From the NCBI RefSeq assembly GCF_027172205.1, contig NC_070619.1, positions 7,184,959 through 7,248,958 on the forward strand: a DNA stretch of 64,000 nt, given 5' to 3'. Under the pieces are notes generated by a model. The model ran no database searches. It saw nothing but the letters and a program-made list of their open reading frames with translations, and was not told the DNA's origin. Shown here piece by piece: positions 11,345-62,066 of the stretch (within the stretch, counting starts at the first letter, position 1; each line of letters opens with the position of its first letter). Source of the DNA: Podarcis raffonei (Eukaryota; Chordata; Lepidosauria; Squamata; Lacertidae). A program made the translations under genes and the position numbers.

Positions 11345-11693
11345 TATGTCCGATCTGTCTGTCTCTCTTTTTGCTCAGAGTTTAATGCAAAGAGAGTTTA
11401 ATTTGTATGGATTTTTGCATCATGTTCTGCACGGGAAGTTTCTCAGCCGCAACTGAATTTCCCACGAACAGATAGAAGAGGTTCTCTGGTGCTGCAACTC
11501 CCTTTGCATAAATGGAAATTGCTTCCATTGAATGCTGAGCTGGGAGATGAAATTAGCTGGGGGGCAGTTCAGCATCCATAAAAGCTGGGGGGAGAATGGA
11601 GGAGGGTCGGCCAAGGGCAGCAATGCAGGAAATGCACGTGGAAGCCAGTTTCTTCCATCTCTCTCTGATGGGGCACAGTTGCAGTTCCACAAG

Positions 11694-12027
11694 TAAAGGT
11701 AAAGCGACCCCTGACCATTAGATCCAGTCACGGACGACTCTGGGGTTGCGGCGCTCATCTCGCTTTACTGGCCAAGGGAGCTGGCGTACAGCTTCCAGGT
11801 CATGTGTCCAGCATGACTGAGCCGCTTCTGGCGAACCAGAGCAGTGCACGGAAACGCCGTTTACCTTTCCACCAGAGTGGTACCTATTTATCTACTTGCA
11901 CTTTGAGGTGCTTTTGAACTGCTAGGTTGGCAGGAGCTGGAACTGAGCAACAGGAGCTCACTCCGTCGACCTTCTGATCGGCAAGTCCTAGGCTCTGTGG
12001 TTTAACCCACAGCGCCACCCACGTCCC
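11694..12027 (-). mobile_element. tRNA-derived SINE, subfamily 1, just upstream of exon 1
   Basis: The perfect 15-bp TSD TTGCAGTTCCACAAG is at 11,679 and 12,028. The copy ends only about 50 bp before the exon 1 acceptor. Confidence 0.9.
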
Positions 12028-12095
12028 TTGCAGTTCCACAAGAGTCCTCCTTAATCTAAATGGGCGACTTTCCTTACAGGGAGGTGCTGTGCAAG

Positions 12096-52942
<40,847 letters not shown>

Positions 52943-53125
52943 ACGAGCACCTAATGATCGCCGGAGCAATGCATACCCGCCGGTCTGCCTCTATCAGAAG
53001 TCCAATCTTCGCTGCACGGATCGCCTTCATATGGAAAGAGAAGTGCCACCGTCTCTCGCTCCTCTTTTCACTACCCTTATTGAGAAACGAGGTTTCAATA
53101 AAGGCAACTCCCCGAATTCAGCTTG
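52943..53125 (+). other. ACSBG2: ACSBG2 3' UTR, short form
   Basis: Sequence from the stop codon to about 20 bp past the first AATAAA. I see no repeat in it, which fits a retained exon end. A longer form may run to about 54,620. Confidence 0.6.
53097..53102 (+). terminator. Proximal polyadenylation signal AATAAA
   Basis: Canonical AATAAA 155 bp after the stop codon. Cleavage would be expected about 15-25 bp downstream. Confidence 0.6.
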
Positions 53126-54590
53126 GTTTCTCTCCTCGCCAGTTGCTCCCTGTCCCACCCACCCCTTCCAAAGCGGTATTTCGGCTGCAAAACACCAGTG
53201 GCCTTTGCTGCTTTTCTGTCTCTCCCCGCCCCCTCCTGGGCTTGGTTTTGGAACCCCATTTTGGCACAGGGCTCCAGCCTGCTCTTGTGGCTTTGCACCC
53301 GGGCAATGTCCCTCGCCTTTTCTGCCACCTCTGTGTCTTCCACAACCCACCTTCACCCTTTCTAGAAATTGAATGTACAGAGAGTGTGGTTTTTGTCCCC
53401 TAACTGTGCCTTGCAGGGGAGGAAAAACCCTGCGGTTTAGACGTGCAAATAATGGCAGCATCGCCTGTCCCCACGGTCTAAACAGAATTCTATTCTAGCA
53501 AGCGGCTGGCGGGAGTTGCAGTGAAACCATCTCCCCACTGAACCGACTTCCTTTCTTCTTTGTTGAAACGCGGCACAACTTTATAGTTGTGCGAGCTTTT
53601 CCCCACCCTCTCCCACAGACACCCACGACCCACCGAGAAACAACCACAGATGTCTTTCACGTGTGGATAAAAGGAAATCCGGTGCACTCACTAAAATCCT
53701 TATTATTATTATTATTTATATTTTGGAGTCCGTTCACTTGGTGAGGCTCGGCTGTAGCATCCGTTTGCGTGGAGCCTTTTTCGCAGAAACACAGGCAGCA
53801 GCGACTCTTACGAATGTTTCCCCTCTCCTCCTGGCAACCAGATTTTAGCGGTTCCTCCTGCGCCACCGAGGGAACGTTGGAAGGTGGTGGGACGTTGGAA
53901 AATCCTTGTCTGTGAACGTGCTTTTTGCCCTCTGGGGGAAATGAGCACATGGGACTCCCTGGCATGCAAGAAAGGACTCTAAAACTCTTATCTGAAAGTT
54001 GTGCCCATTCAATCGTGCCACAAGCGTTGCCAGGCTTGGGAGAACATCCGTGTAGCTTTCTGAGGCTGGTTCCTGTTATTTTATAGTTTTATTTCCCTCT
54101 CCTTTTTGCCTGTACTTGCTAATTTGACTACAGATGTAAGACCTACCCACAGCGAAATAATTCTGGGAAATATTTGCTCTCCAATGCCTCTTGTTTATGC
54201 TGAAGCTGTTAAACCTCGTCGTGGAGAGACACAATATGTTCTGGTGTGCTGCAGAGTTGAGAAATAATAGCCTATGGGGGTATTGTTGTAGGGTGTTTGG
54301 CTTTTGTTTTGTTTTGTTTTTTTAGAGAGAGAGAGTTGTGCCCGTGCAGGGATAGAGGGAGGTATCTGGGTGTAAAGCGAGGAGCTGTTGACGTCCAAAG
54401 AAAATACTTCCGGAATGTAAATGGCACTGGGTATTTGGTGTTGTGGTTAAATCATGTTTGCAATTGAATGTATTGGGGTTAAAATATCGGGGCAGTTGAG
54501 GGTCCTTTTGTACCCCCTCAAAAAAAAAGACAATGTTTGCTATGAGCCAAGGTTTATGTACACCTCGCCTGCCCTGTTGGAATGAGTGTT
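53126..54590 (+). other. Possible extended 3' UTR of ACSBG2
   Basis: Mostly single-copy-looking sequence between the two polyadenylation signals, with a short ATT run near 53,700. No coding exon is supported: frames open here lack family similarity and splice sites. Confidence 0.4.
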
Positions 54591-54591
54591 T

Positions 54592-54597
54592 AATAAA
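54592..54597 (+). terminator. Distal polyadenylation signal AATAAA
   Basis: AATAAA followed by a T/G-rich stretch (CTTGGCTTTTG and more T-rich sequence within 40 bp), a good downstream element. The intervening 1.5 kb is mostly repeat-free, so this may end a long 3' UTR. Confidence 0.55.
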
Positions 54598-54879
54598 ATT
54601 TCCGAATATCTCAAGTCTTGGCTTTTGTTTTTCCCTTTCGTTCTCCTCCTAAATAATACTGCTCCTTAGTATTTCTTCTCCGGTTTTAAAGGATACTGCT
54701 TCTTAGTAGGCAAACACCTTGGACTTAAGTTGTCTAGGCCTTTTTTTAAAAAAAATGAAACATTTGCTGCATTGTGAGTGTGGAGAGTTTTAATTGGCTA
54801 TTTAAATAGCTTTACTTCCCGTAAGCCGACCAGAGAACTTCTATGTTACAGGGCAGAATGCAAATAACTTGTCACACCA

Positions 54880-55420
54880 AGCTGCGCCAAAGTCATGTTT
54901 AGCTCCGCCATCTTGATTCAAAATGGCATCCAAACGTGGACAAAGACCACTACCTCCATCTTGGGAGCCGTTGTGGCATCTTGGGCAACAATAACTTAAG
55001 AAGCATCCAAAAATGACACAATTGCGACCCATCGTGTCAAACTGGGCAACCACACCTTCAGAATGCTCCAATTTGGCACAGTTTGGACCTAAAATGGGTG
55101 CGGTGATGTCAAAATGTGCGGGGATATCTTTAGAGGCCTACATGTTGGCACAGTTGGGGCCTGTCATGCGAAGAACATGTGAAATTCACACCAAGCGCAT
55201 GTTTTGGTCCGCCATCTTGATTCAAAATGGCGGCCACTGGATCAACGTCAACACAGATTTCACGAGGAACCCTCCTGCTGACTTGGAAATTGGCGCAATT
55301 TGGACCCGTTGTGCCAAAAATCAGACGTAAGTCGCATCAAAGTCATGTTTTGGATGTCCACCTTGGTTTGAAATGGCAGCTGCCACCCCATCCAAACATT
55401 GACGTAAACTGCCGTCCGTT
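54880..55420. repeat. Degenerate tandem array with GCCATCTTG motifs
   Basis: CCGCCATCTTGATTCAAAAT occurs at about 54,906 and 55,210, with a worn third copy near 55,360. Related pieces TTGGCACAGTTTGGACC, TTGGCACAGTTGGGGCC and TTGGCGCAATTTGGACC recur at 55,073, 55,145 and 55,290. Spacings are near multiples of about 73-75 bp. Confidence 0.6.
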
Positions 55421-55617
55421 TCCCCTGCCTCTTAACAGGTTTGGTGGTGGCATTTCAATAGATGTCCCAGCACGCTGCTTTCCAAAAATGCATAGTAAAT
55501 GGCTCAAGTCCTTTCTGTTGTGGTTTTGGTGCTCGTCTATAATGAATGGAGAAAAATACTATGAGTGCCGATACAAAATGGCTGCCATTTGCGGAAGAAA
55601 AAGGGGGGACTTTACTT
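55421..55617. other. No feature recognised
   Basis: Flank between the tandem array and the SINE cluster. Confidence 0.3.
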
Positions 55618-55629
55618 TGTACCAGTGAG

Positions 55630-56358
55630 TAAAGGTAAGGGGACCCCTGACCGTTAGGTCCAGTCGTAGCCGACTCTAGGGTTGCTGCGCTCATCTCGCT
55701 TTATTGGCTGAGGGAGCCGGCGTACAGCCTCCGGGTCATGTGGCCAGCAGGACTAAGCCGCTTCTGGCGAACCAGAGCAGCGCACGGAAACGCCATTTAC
55801 CTTCCCGCCGGAGCGGTACCTATTGATCTACTTGCACTTTGACATGCTTTCGAACTGCTAGGTTGGCAGGAGCTGGGACTGAACAACGGGAGCTCATCCC
55901 GCTGCGGGGATTCGAACTGCCAACCTTCTGATCAACAAGCCCTAGGCTCTGTGGTTTACTTACTAACTTAAAGGTAAAGGGACCCCTGACCATTAGGTCC
56001 AGTCGTGACCTCTGGAACACATTAAGAATGGACCCCTGGAACACATTAAGTTCTTAACCCAAGGTACCACTGTAAAAAGGTAAAGGTAAAGGGACCCCTG
56101 ACCATTAGGTCCAGTCGTGGCCGACTCTGGGGTTGCGGCGCTCATCTCACTTTACTGGCCGAGGGAGCCAGTGTACAGCTTCCGGGTCATGTGGCCAGCA
56201 TGAGAAAGCCGCTTCTGGCGAACCAGAGCAGCGCACGGAAACGCTGTTTACCTTCGCGACGGAGCGGTACCTATTTATCTACTTGCACTGGTATGCTTTC
56301 GAACTGCTAGGTGGGCAGGAGCTGGGGCCGAACAACGGGAGCTCACCCCATCGTGTGG
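55630..56358 (-). mobile_element. Cluster of SINE subfamily 1 copies with a MITE scrap
   Basis: Copy 1 is 55,630-55,960 (head-truncated), copy 2 a 43-bp tail piece at 55,971-56,013, then a family A end (56,014-56,073), then copy 3 (56,075-56,358, head-truncated). The TSD TGTACCAGTGAG is at 55,618 and 56,359. Confidence 0.8.
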
Positions 56359-56370
56359 TGTACCAGTGAG

Positions 56371-57544
56371 GAGTTGTTGTTGTTGTTTAGTCATTTAGTC
56401 GTGTCCGAGTCTTCGTGACCCCATGGACCAGAGCACGCCAGGCACCTCTGTCCTCCACTACCTCCCGCAGTTTGGTCAAACTCATGCTGGTAACCTCGAA
56501 AACACCATCCAACCATCTCGTCCTCTGTCGCCCCCTTCTCCTTGTGCCCTCCATCTTTCCCAGCATCAGTCTTCTCCAGGGAGTCTTCTCTTCTCATGAG
56601 GTGGCCAAAGTACTGGAGCCTCAGCTTCACGATCTGTCTTTCCAGTGACCACTCAGGGCTGATTTCCTTCAGAATGGAGAGGTTTGATCTTCTTGCAGTC
56701 CATGGGACTCTCAAGAGTCTCCTCCGGTACCAGAATTCAAAAGCATCCATTCTTCGGCGATCAGCCTTCTTTATGGTCCAGCTCTCACTTCCATACATCA
56801 CTACTGGGAAAACCATGGCTTTAACTATACGGACCTTTGTTGTCAAGGTGACGTCTTTACTTCTCAAGATGCTATCTAGGCCTGTCATTGCCCTTCTCCC
56901 AAGAAGCAGGTGTCTTTTAATTTCGTGGCTGCTGTCACCATCTGCAGTGATCATGGAGCCCAAGAAAGTAAAATCTCTCACTGCCTCCATTTCTTCCCCT
57001 TCTATTTGCCAGGAGGTGATGGGACCAGTGGCCATGATCTTCGTTTTTTTGATGTTGAGCTTCAGACCATATTTTGCGCTCTCTTCTTTCACCCTCATTA
57101 AAAGGTTCTTTAATTCCTCCTCACTTTCTGCCATCAAGGTTGTGTCATCTGCATATCTGAGGTTGTTGATATTTCTTCCGGCGATCTTAATTCCATCTTG
57201 GGATTCATCCAGCCCAGCCTTTCACACGATGTATTCTGCATATAAATTAAATAAGCAGGGAGATAAAATACAGCCTTGTCGTACTCCTTTCCCAATTTTG
57301 AACCAGTCAGTTGTTCCATATCCAGTTCTAACTGTAGCTTCTTGTCCCACATAGAGATTTCTCAGGAGACAGATGAGGTGATCAGGCACTCCCATTTCTT
57401 TAAGAACTTGCCATAGTTTGCTGTGGTCGACACAGTCAAAGGCTTTTGCATAGTCAATGAAGCAGAAGTAGATGTCTTTCTGGAACTCTCTAGCTTTCTC
57501 CATAATCCAGCGCATGTTTGCAATTTGGTCTCTGGTTCCTCTGC
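56371..57544 (-). mobile_element. Bov-B (RTE) LINE, 1.2-kb 3' part of the reverse transcriptase ORF
   Basis: Reverse frames read DIYFCFIDYAKAFDCVDHSK, IGKGVRQGCILSPCLFNLYA and MATGPITSWQIEGEEMEAVR, then the AFEF/RVPWTARRSN end. The TSD ACCAGTGAG is at 56,362 and 57,545. It is 5'-truncated and has a few frame breaks. Confidence 0.92.
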
Positions 57545-57667
57545 ACCAGTGAGTACAGACACACAAAAATCCCTGTATATATCTACCGAACACACACTGG
57601 CAGACAAAAGTCGCTTGCTTGCAACCGGGGTGCAGGGGTGCCGTCCCTTAGTCTTGATTCACAAAAA

Positions 57668-58017
57668 GCAGGGGTCAGCAAACTTTTTCAGCAGGGGGCT
57701 GGTCCACTGTCCCACAGACGTTGTGGGGGGCTGGACTATATTTTTGGGGGGGGGGATGAACGAATTCCTATGCCCCACAAATAACCCAGAGATGCATTTG
57801 AAATAAAAGCACACATTCTACTCATCTAAAAACATGCTGATTCCCAGACCGTTCGCAGGCTGCATTTAGACGGCGATTGGGCCGGATCTGACCCCCAGGG
57901 CCTTATAATAATAATAATAATATAATTATTATTTATACCCTGCCCATCTGGCTGGGCCTCCCCAGCCACTCTGGGCGGCTTCCCAAAAAAATAAATATCT
58001 TAGTTTGTCTACTCATG
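57668..58017. mobile_element. Non-autonomous hAT element, family H1, holding an L2 3' end
   Basis: GGGGTCAGCAAACTTTTTCA to TTAGTTTGTCTACTC. The insert at about 57,906-57,995 is an L2 terminus (reverse) with an AAT tail. Confidence 0.75.
57906..57995 (-). mobile_element. L2-like 3' terminus inside the hAT element
   Basis: (AAT)n, CCTGCCCATCTGGCTGGGCC, then CCACTCTGGGCGGCTTCC. Confidence 0.75.
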
Positions 58018-58019
58018 GC

Positions 58020-58512
58020 AGAGCACATGGGATGATTGAATGCAATTATTTCCAGGGCCACAGATAAAGGCGAATGCTCTGATCTGCAAAGCTTAAGCTA
58101 TAATAAATGCATTGATCTTTTTTTAAAGAGGACTTAAGGGTCTTGCTTTTGCTGCAGCTGACAATGTCTGCCCCGTTAGCTACATGCAAGGCTCAGCAAG
58201 TTGCGCTCTTGACTAATCCATCCTTCCTTCCTGTTCATGCGCAAGCCTCCAGCTTTGTGGCCTTGATGCGCTGAGCAATGCGAAGCACCTTGGCCCAGCT
58301 GCGACATGAATTCCCACAATGCCTTGGGACTCTGTACAGGAAATTAAATACGTTGCTTGGAGCCCCTCTTGCAAATGTCCTGTAAAACTCCAGGTTTTTC
58401 CCCTTTATCCTTGCATTCATCCCCCTCTTCTATGGCTTTCAGGGGTAGAGAGCCTCTGAATGTGGAGGCTCTCTCTATATAACTGTTGTAGCCAATGGCC
58501 TTTGTCTCATTT
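58020..58512. other. No feature recognised
   Basis: Intergenic single-copy-looking DNA. Confidence 0.3.
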
Positions 58513-58774
58513 ACCGTATTTTTCACTCTATAAGACGCACCAGACCACAAGACTCACCTAGTTTTTGGAGGAGGAAAACAAGAACAAAAATATTCTGAAT
58601 CTCAGAAGCCAGAACAGCAAGAGGGATCGCTGTGCAGCGAATGTAGCAATCCCTCTTGCTGTTCTGGCTTCTGGGATAGCTGCGCAGCCTGCATTCGCTC
58701 CATAAGACGCACACACATTTCCCCTTACTTTTTAGGAGGGAAAAAGTGCGTCTTATAGAGCAAAAAATACGGTA
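58513..58774. mobile_element. MITE, family K
   Basis: CCGTATTTTTCACTCTATAA to TATAGAGCAAAAAATACGG with flanking TA. Confidence 0.83.
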
Positions 58775-58964
58775 TCTCATTTATTGTGGGTTGTCCGGCA
58801 CAAAGTGGGGCTACCTTTTCCAGTATTCTGGAAATAAGACGAATAAATAGCGTGGAAGGTAGGGGAAGGTGGGAGAGGAAATAAAATAAAATAAATTAAA
58901 ATAAATTATACAAATAGCATGGAAGGTAGGGGAAGGTTGGAGAGGCCGTAAGATAAGATAAAAT

Positions 58965-59111
58965 TGCTTTATAGAGGTGTAAATAATTATAAGCATGAGA
59001 AGAGGTAAAATGTTTTCTGTTTTTCCCTTGGCTACATGTATTTTCTTTATTTCTTTGTATATTTTTTCTGTTTTGTACTTAATAAAATTTAATAAAAAAT
59101 ATTTTTTAAAA
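58965..59111. mobile_element. LINE-like insertion with TSD in the minisatellite
   Basis: The perfect 14-bp TSD AGATAAGATAAAAT is at 58,951 and 59,112. The insert ends AATAAAATTTAATAAAAAAT and looks like an L1 3' tail. Confidence 0.65.
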
Positions 59112-59919
59112 AGATAAGATAAAATAAATGTATAAATAAGCATGGAAGGTAGGGCGAGGGTGGGAGAGGAAATAAAACAAAACAAAATGCATAAATAGCA
59201 TAAATAGTGGTAGAGGACATAAAAATAAAAATAAAAATAAAATAATAAAATAAATAGTAGGGTAGGGTGGGAGAGCTGGAGAGGGGGAGGCGGCCTATAG
59301 GAAGGAAGTTGAGCAGTTGGGGGAGTGGTGCAGGAAAAACAACTTACTCCTTAACTTAAAGAAAACAAAAGAGATCCTTGTGGACTTTAGGAAATGTAAA
59401 TTGAATATTCAGCCACTTATTATTGAGGGGAAGTGCGTGGAACAGGTCTCGGTGTTTCGATTTCTGGGAATGGAGTTGAGAGACGACCTACCCTGGGGAG
59501 AAAACAGCAAAGACCTGGTGAAGAGAGCACAGCAGAGGTTATATTTTCCGAGAATCCTCCGGGAAAACAATCTCTCAAAGGACCTGTTGATGGCATTTTA
59601 CCATTGCACTGTGGAGAGCGTACTAACTTATGGTCTGTGCGTGTGGTTTGGGAGCTGCACGGTCAGGGAAAAAACAATGCTGTCCAGGGTTGTCAAGACT
59701 GCGGAGAGAATAATTGGGTGCACTCTTCCCACCTTAGATCAAATCTATGCTGCCAGGTGCCATAAGAAAGCGGCAGAGATAGCGCAGGATAGTACGCACC
59801 CCGGAAATGATCTCTTTCAGCTTCTGGAAGACGGTACAGGGTTATAAAGGCCAGGACTAGCCGCCTGAGAAACAGTTTCTATGCAAATGCAATTCTGGTT
59901 CTAAAAGCAGCATAAGGGG

Positions 59920-60032
59920 GTCTCTATAGTATAGTGTATATAGTATATATATATATAGTATATAGTATATATATACTATATATATAGTATATAGTATATA
60001 GTATATAGTATATAGTATATAGTATAGTGGGG
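59920..60032. repeat. TATAG-type microsatellite
   Basis: TAGTATATA repeated with short variants. Confidence 0.9.
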
Positions 60033-60041
60033 GGGGGGAAG

Positions 60042-60385
60042 TGTGGGTAAAAGCCTCAGCGCCTAGGACTTGCCGATCGAAAGGTCGGCGGTTCGAATCC
60101 CTGCGGCGGGGTGCGCTCCCGTTGCTCGGTCCCAGCGCCTGCCCACCTAGCAGTTCGAAAGCACCCCCGGGTGCAAGTAGATAAATAGGGACCGCTTACC
60201 AGCGGGAAGGTAAACGGCATTCCGTGTGCTGCGCTGGCTCGCCAGAAGCAGCTTGTCACGCTGGCCACATGACCCGGAAGTGTCTCCGGACAGCGCTGGC
60301 CCCCGGCCTATAGAGTGAGATGGGCGCACAACCCCAGAGTCTGTCAAGACTGGCCCGTACGGGCAGGGGTACCTTTACCTTTATA
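60042..60385 (+). mobile_element. tRNA-derived SINE, subfamily 2
   Basis: Head GTGTGGGTAAAAGCCTCAGC, tail CGTACGGGCAGGGGTACC; the first bases of the head are lost in a G-run. Confidence 0.85.
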
Positions 60386-60407
60386 GTATAAAACAAAAAA
60401 ATTTTTT

Positions 60408-60548
60408 CCTTCCAGTAGCACCTTAAAGACCAACTAAGTTAGTTCTTGGTATGAGCTTTCGTGTGCATGCACACTTCTTCAGATAGCATGCACACGAAAG
60501 CTCATACCAAGAACTAACTTAGTTGGTCTTTAAGGTGCTACTGGAAGG
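60408..60548. repeat. Perfect 63-bp inverted repeat with 15-bp loop
   Basis: The left arm (60,408-60,470) and right arm (60,486-60,548) are exact reverse complements; the loop is ACACTTCTTCAGATA. The left arm plus loop also occurs alone at 381-482. Confidence 0.95.
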
Positions 60549-60602
60549 GGAAAAAAATTTTGTTTTGACTATGGCAGACCAACACGGCTACCTATCTGTA
60601 AC

Positions 60603-60925
60603 TTTTTTTTTAAAAAATAAATGTTTATTAAAGTTTTACAAAACAAAAAATTCATCATTTCACATAGATCGTTCCATTAATTAAAACCCACAGAAAATTC
60701 AAAAAACAAAAATATATAACAAAAAAAGAAAAACAGAAAAAAGAAAAATCCACTTTAAACAGTTACTAAATTCCTTATCCCTCTGTCCTGACCTCCTCAC
60801 ATCTCCCTTTTTTGTGTTCCTCTTTATTCCAATCTGATTCAGCAAATTCAAACCCATCTTCAAACCATGCTTACAAATTATGTTTTTCTAATTATTATGT
60901 CCCAAATTTTCATTATCTATCTGTA
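60603..60925 (-). mobile_element. L1-like 3' tail
   Basis: AAAAAATAAATGTTTATTAA then a long A-rich stretch. The coding remnant is weak. Confidence 0.4.
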
Positions 60926-61095
60926 ACTTTATAGTATAGTGTCTTTTGAAATGGGGTTTCAGAGTTTTTAGGGGGTTTTGAATGCTTTAAGTAGTTTTTC
61001 AATTTCATTGCTCCGCATGGGACAATGACAATAAAGATATCGTATAGCATGGGAAGTAGGGGAGGAAATAAAATAAAGCAAAAAGCCTGGAAGGG

Positions 61096-61113
61096 ACGAG
61101 AGGGTAGATAGAT

Positions 61114-61144
<31 letters not shown>

Positions 61145-61152
61145 GATAGATA
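61096..61152. repeat. GATA microsatellite
   Basis: About ten GATA units with one interruption, next to a LINE 3' end. Confidence 0.95.
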
Positions 61153-61600
61153 ATACTTTATTCGGCTATAAGCCCACAAGGTAAAACCAATCAATAAATA
61201 AAATAGCATTTTACATTCTAAAATATCAACTAAAATATTTCAACGCACAATCTCCTTCACGTTACATACAATCTCTAGATGTACCATATTGTGGCCTTGA
61301 ATATAAAGATGGTGGATAGAGTTTACTAGATTTTTAATAGTCATGCAGCATTCCATGAAGTCTTTTATATGAAAGAACTGAATTCAGGAATCTGGCAACC
61401 TGTAATGTTCTATAAGAGTCAATGTCCTGGAGTAGATAGGCTAGATGTAATTCAGGTGGTTTAGCAACAGTTTCCAAAATGATTGAACTCAGAATCCTTG
61501 ATCGGGGAACAATATATAAAGGACAATTAAACAAGATATGATAAAGGGATTCTATTGATTTGTTGTCACATGCGCATAAAAAGGTGGAGAAAAGAAAACG
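61146..61600 (-). mobile_element. LINE 3' end with Cys-His motif, type Z
   Basis: CTTTATTCGGCTATAAGCCC, then a reverse frame with CACDNKSIESLYHILFNCPL and LNSVLSYKRLHGML, close to the copy at 48,208. It stops just before the CpG island. Confidence 0.75.
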
Positions 61601-61849
61601 AAACAAATAGCGTGGAAGCGGCTGGCGCTCTGCACGCGCTCAGAAACCCGACGCTCTTCCTCCTCCTCTTCCCCGAGCAGCGCAGCTCCCATTGGCCGCC
61701 GCGGCTGGCCAATCAGCGCCAGGGTAGGCCTCGAGCGAGAGAGAAAGGGAGGGAGGGAGGGGGAGGATAGCTCCGCCCTCCTCGGCCTCGAGGGGGCGGG
61801 GCGTGGGCGTGGCCCGGGCGCCGACGTCACGCGGGAGGCTAGCAACAGT

Positions 61850-62017
61850 TGCCTCGAAACCCCGCGCGAGGAGGCGCCATAGTGACTGTAGCCCTGGAGA
61901 CGGTTACTTGCCAACGGGAGCCGCCGCCGCCGCCGCCGCCGCCTCACGCAGCCCCGACCGCCGCCGGAGCCCCGCGCAGCCCTGAGGGGAGCCTGGAGGC
62001 GCCGGGGAGCCACCCAG
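61850..62017 (+). other. Candidate untranslated first exon of the downstream gene
   Basis: GC-rich sequence in the CpG-island core ends at CACCCAG with GT at 62,018. No long conserved reading frame is present, so it would be 5' UTR. The start is a guess from the promoter boxes and the donor (GTCAGC) is not a strong consensus. Confidence 0.35.
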
Positions 62018-62066
62018 GTCAGCCTGCCGGGGGGACACGGCGCCTTTCCCCCCTTGCTCCGGATCT

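Larger units (their letters stand above)
59285..61045 (+). mobile_element. LINE 3' part (Rex1/L2-like reverse transcriptase) in two pieces
   Basis: Frame 59,317-59,847 reads NNLLLNLKKTKEILVDFRKC, RFLGMELRDDLPW, YHCTVESVLTYGLCVWFGSC and VVKTAERIIGCTLPTLDQIY. Its 3' end (TGGGACAATGACAATAAAGA) resumes at about 60,940 after an inserted block. Clade by resemblance only. Confidence 0.7.
58843..61616. repeat. Minisatellite (AGCATGGAAGGTAGGGG unit) split by three insertions
   Basis: Units appear at 58,848-58,962, 59,126-59,280, 61,045-61,095 and 61,590-61,616, all with GGAAGGTAGGG-type cores and AATAAAATAAA links. LINE-derived inserts separate them. Confidence 0.65.

Noticed and set aside
53031-53461. 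Overlapping frames just after the stop codon on both strands
   Set aside because: They overlap the 3' UTR, use several frames at once, and have no similarity to the enzyme.
61552-62013. A 153-codon minus-strand frame in the CpG island
   Set aside because: Arg/Pro-rich translation running into a LINE end; typical of a CpG island without coding content.
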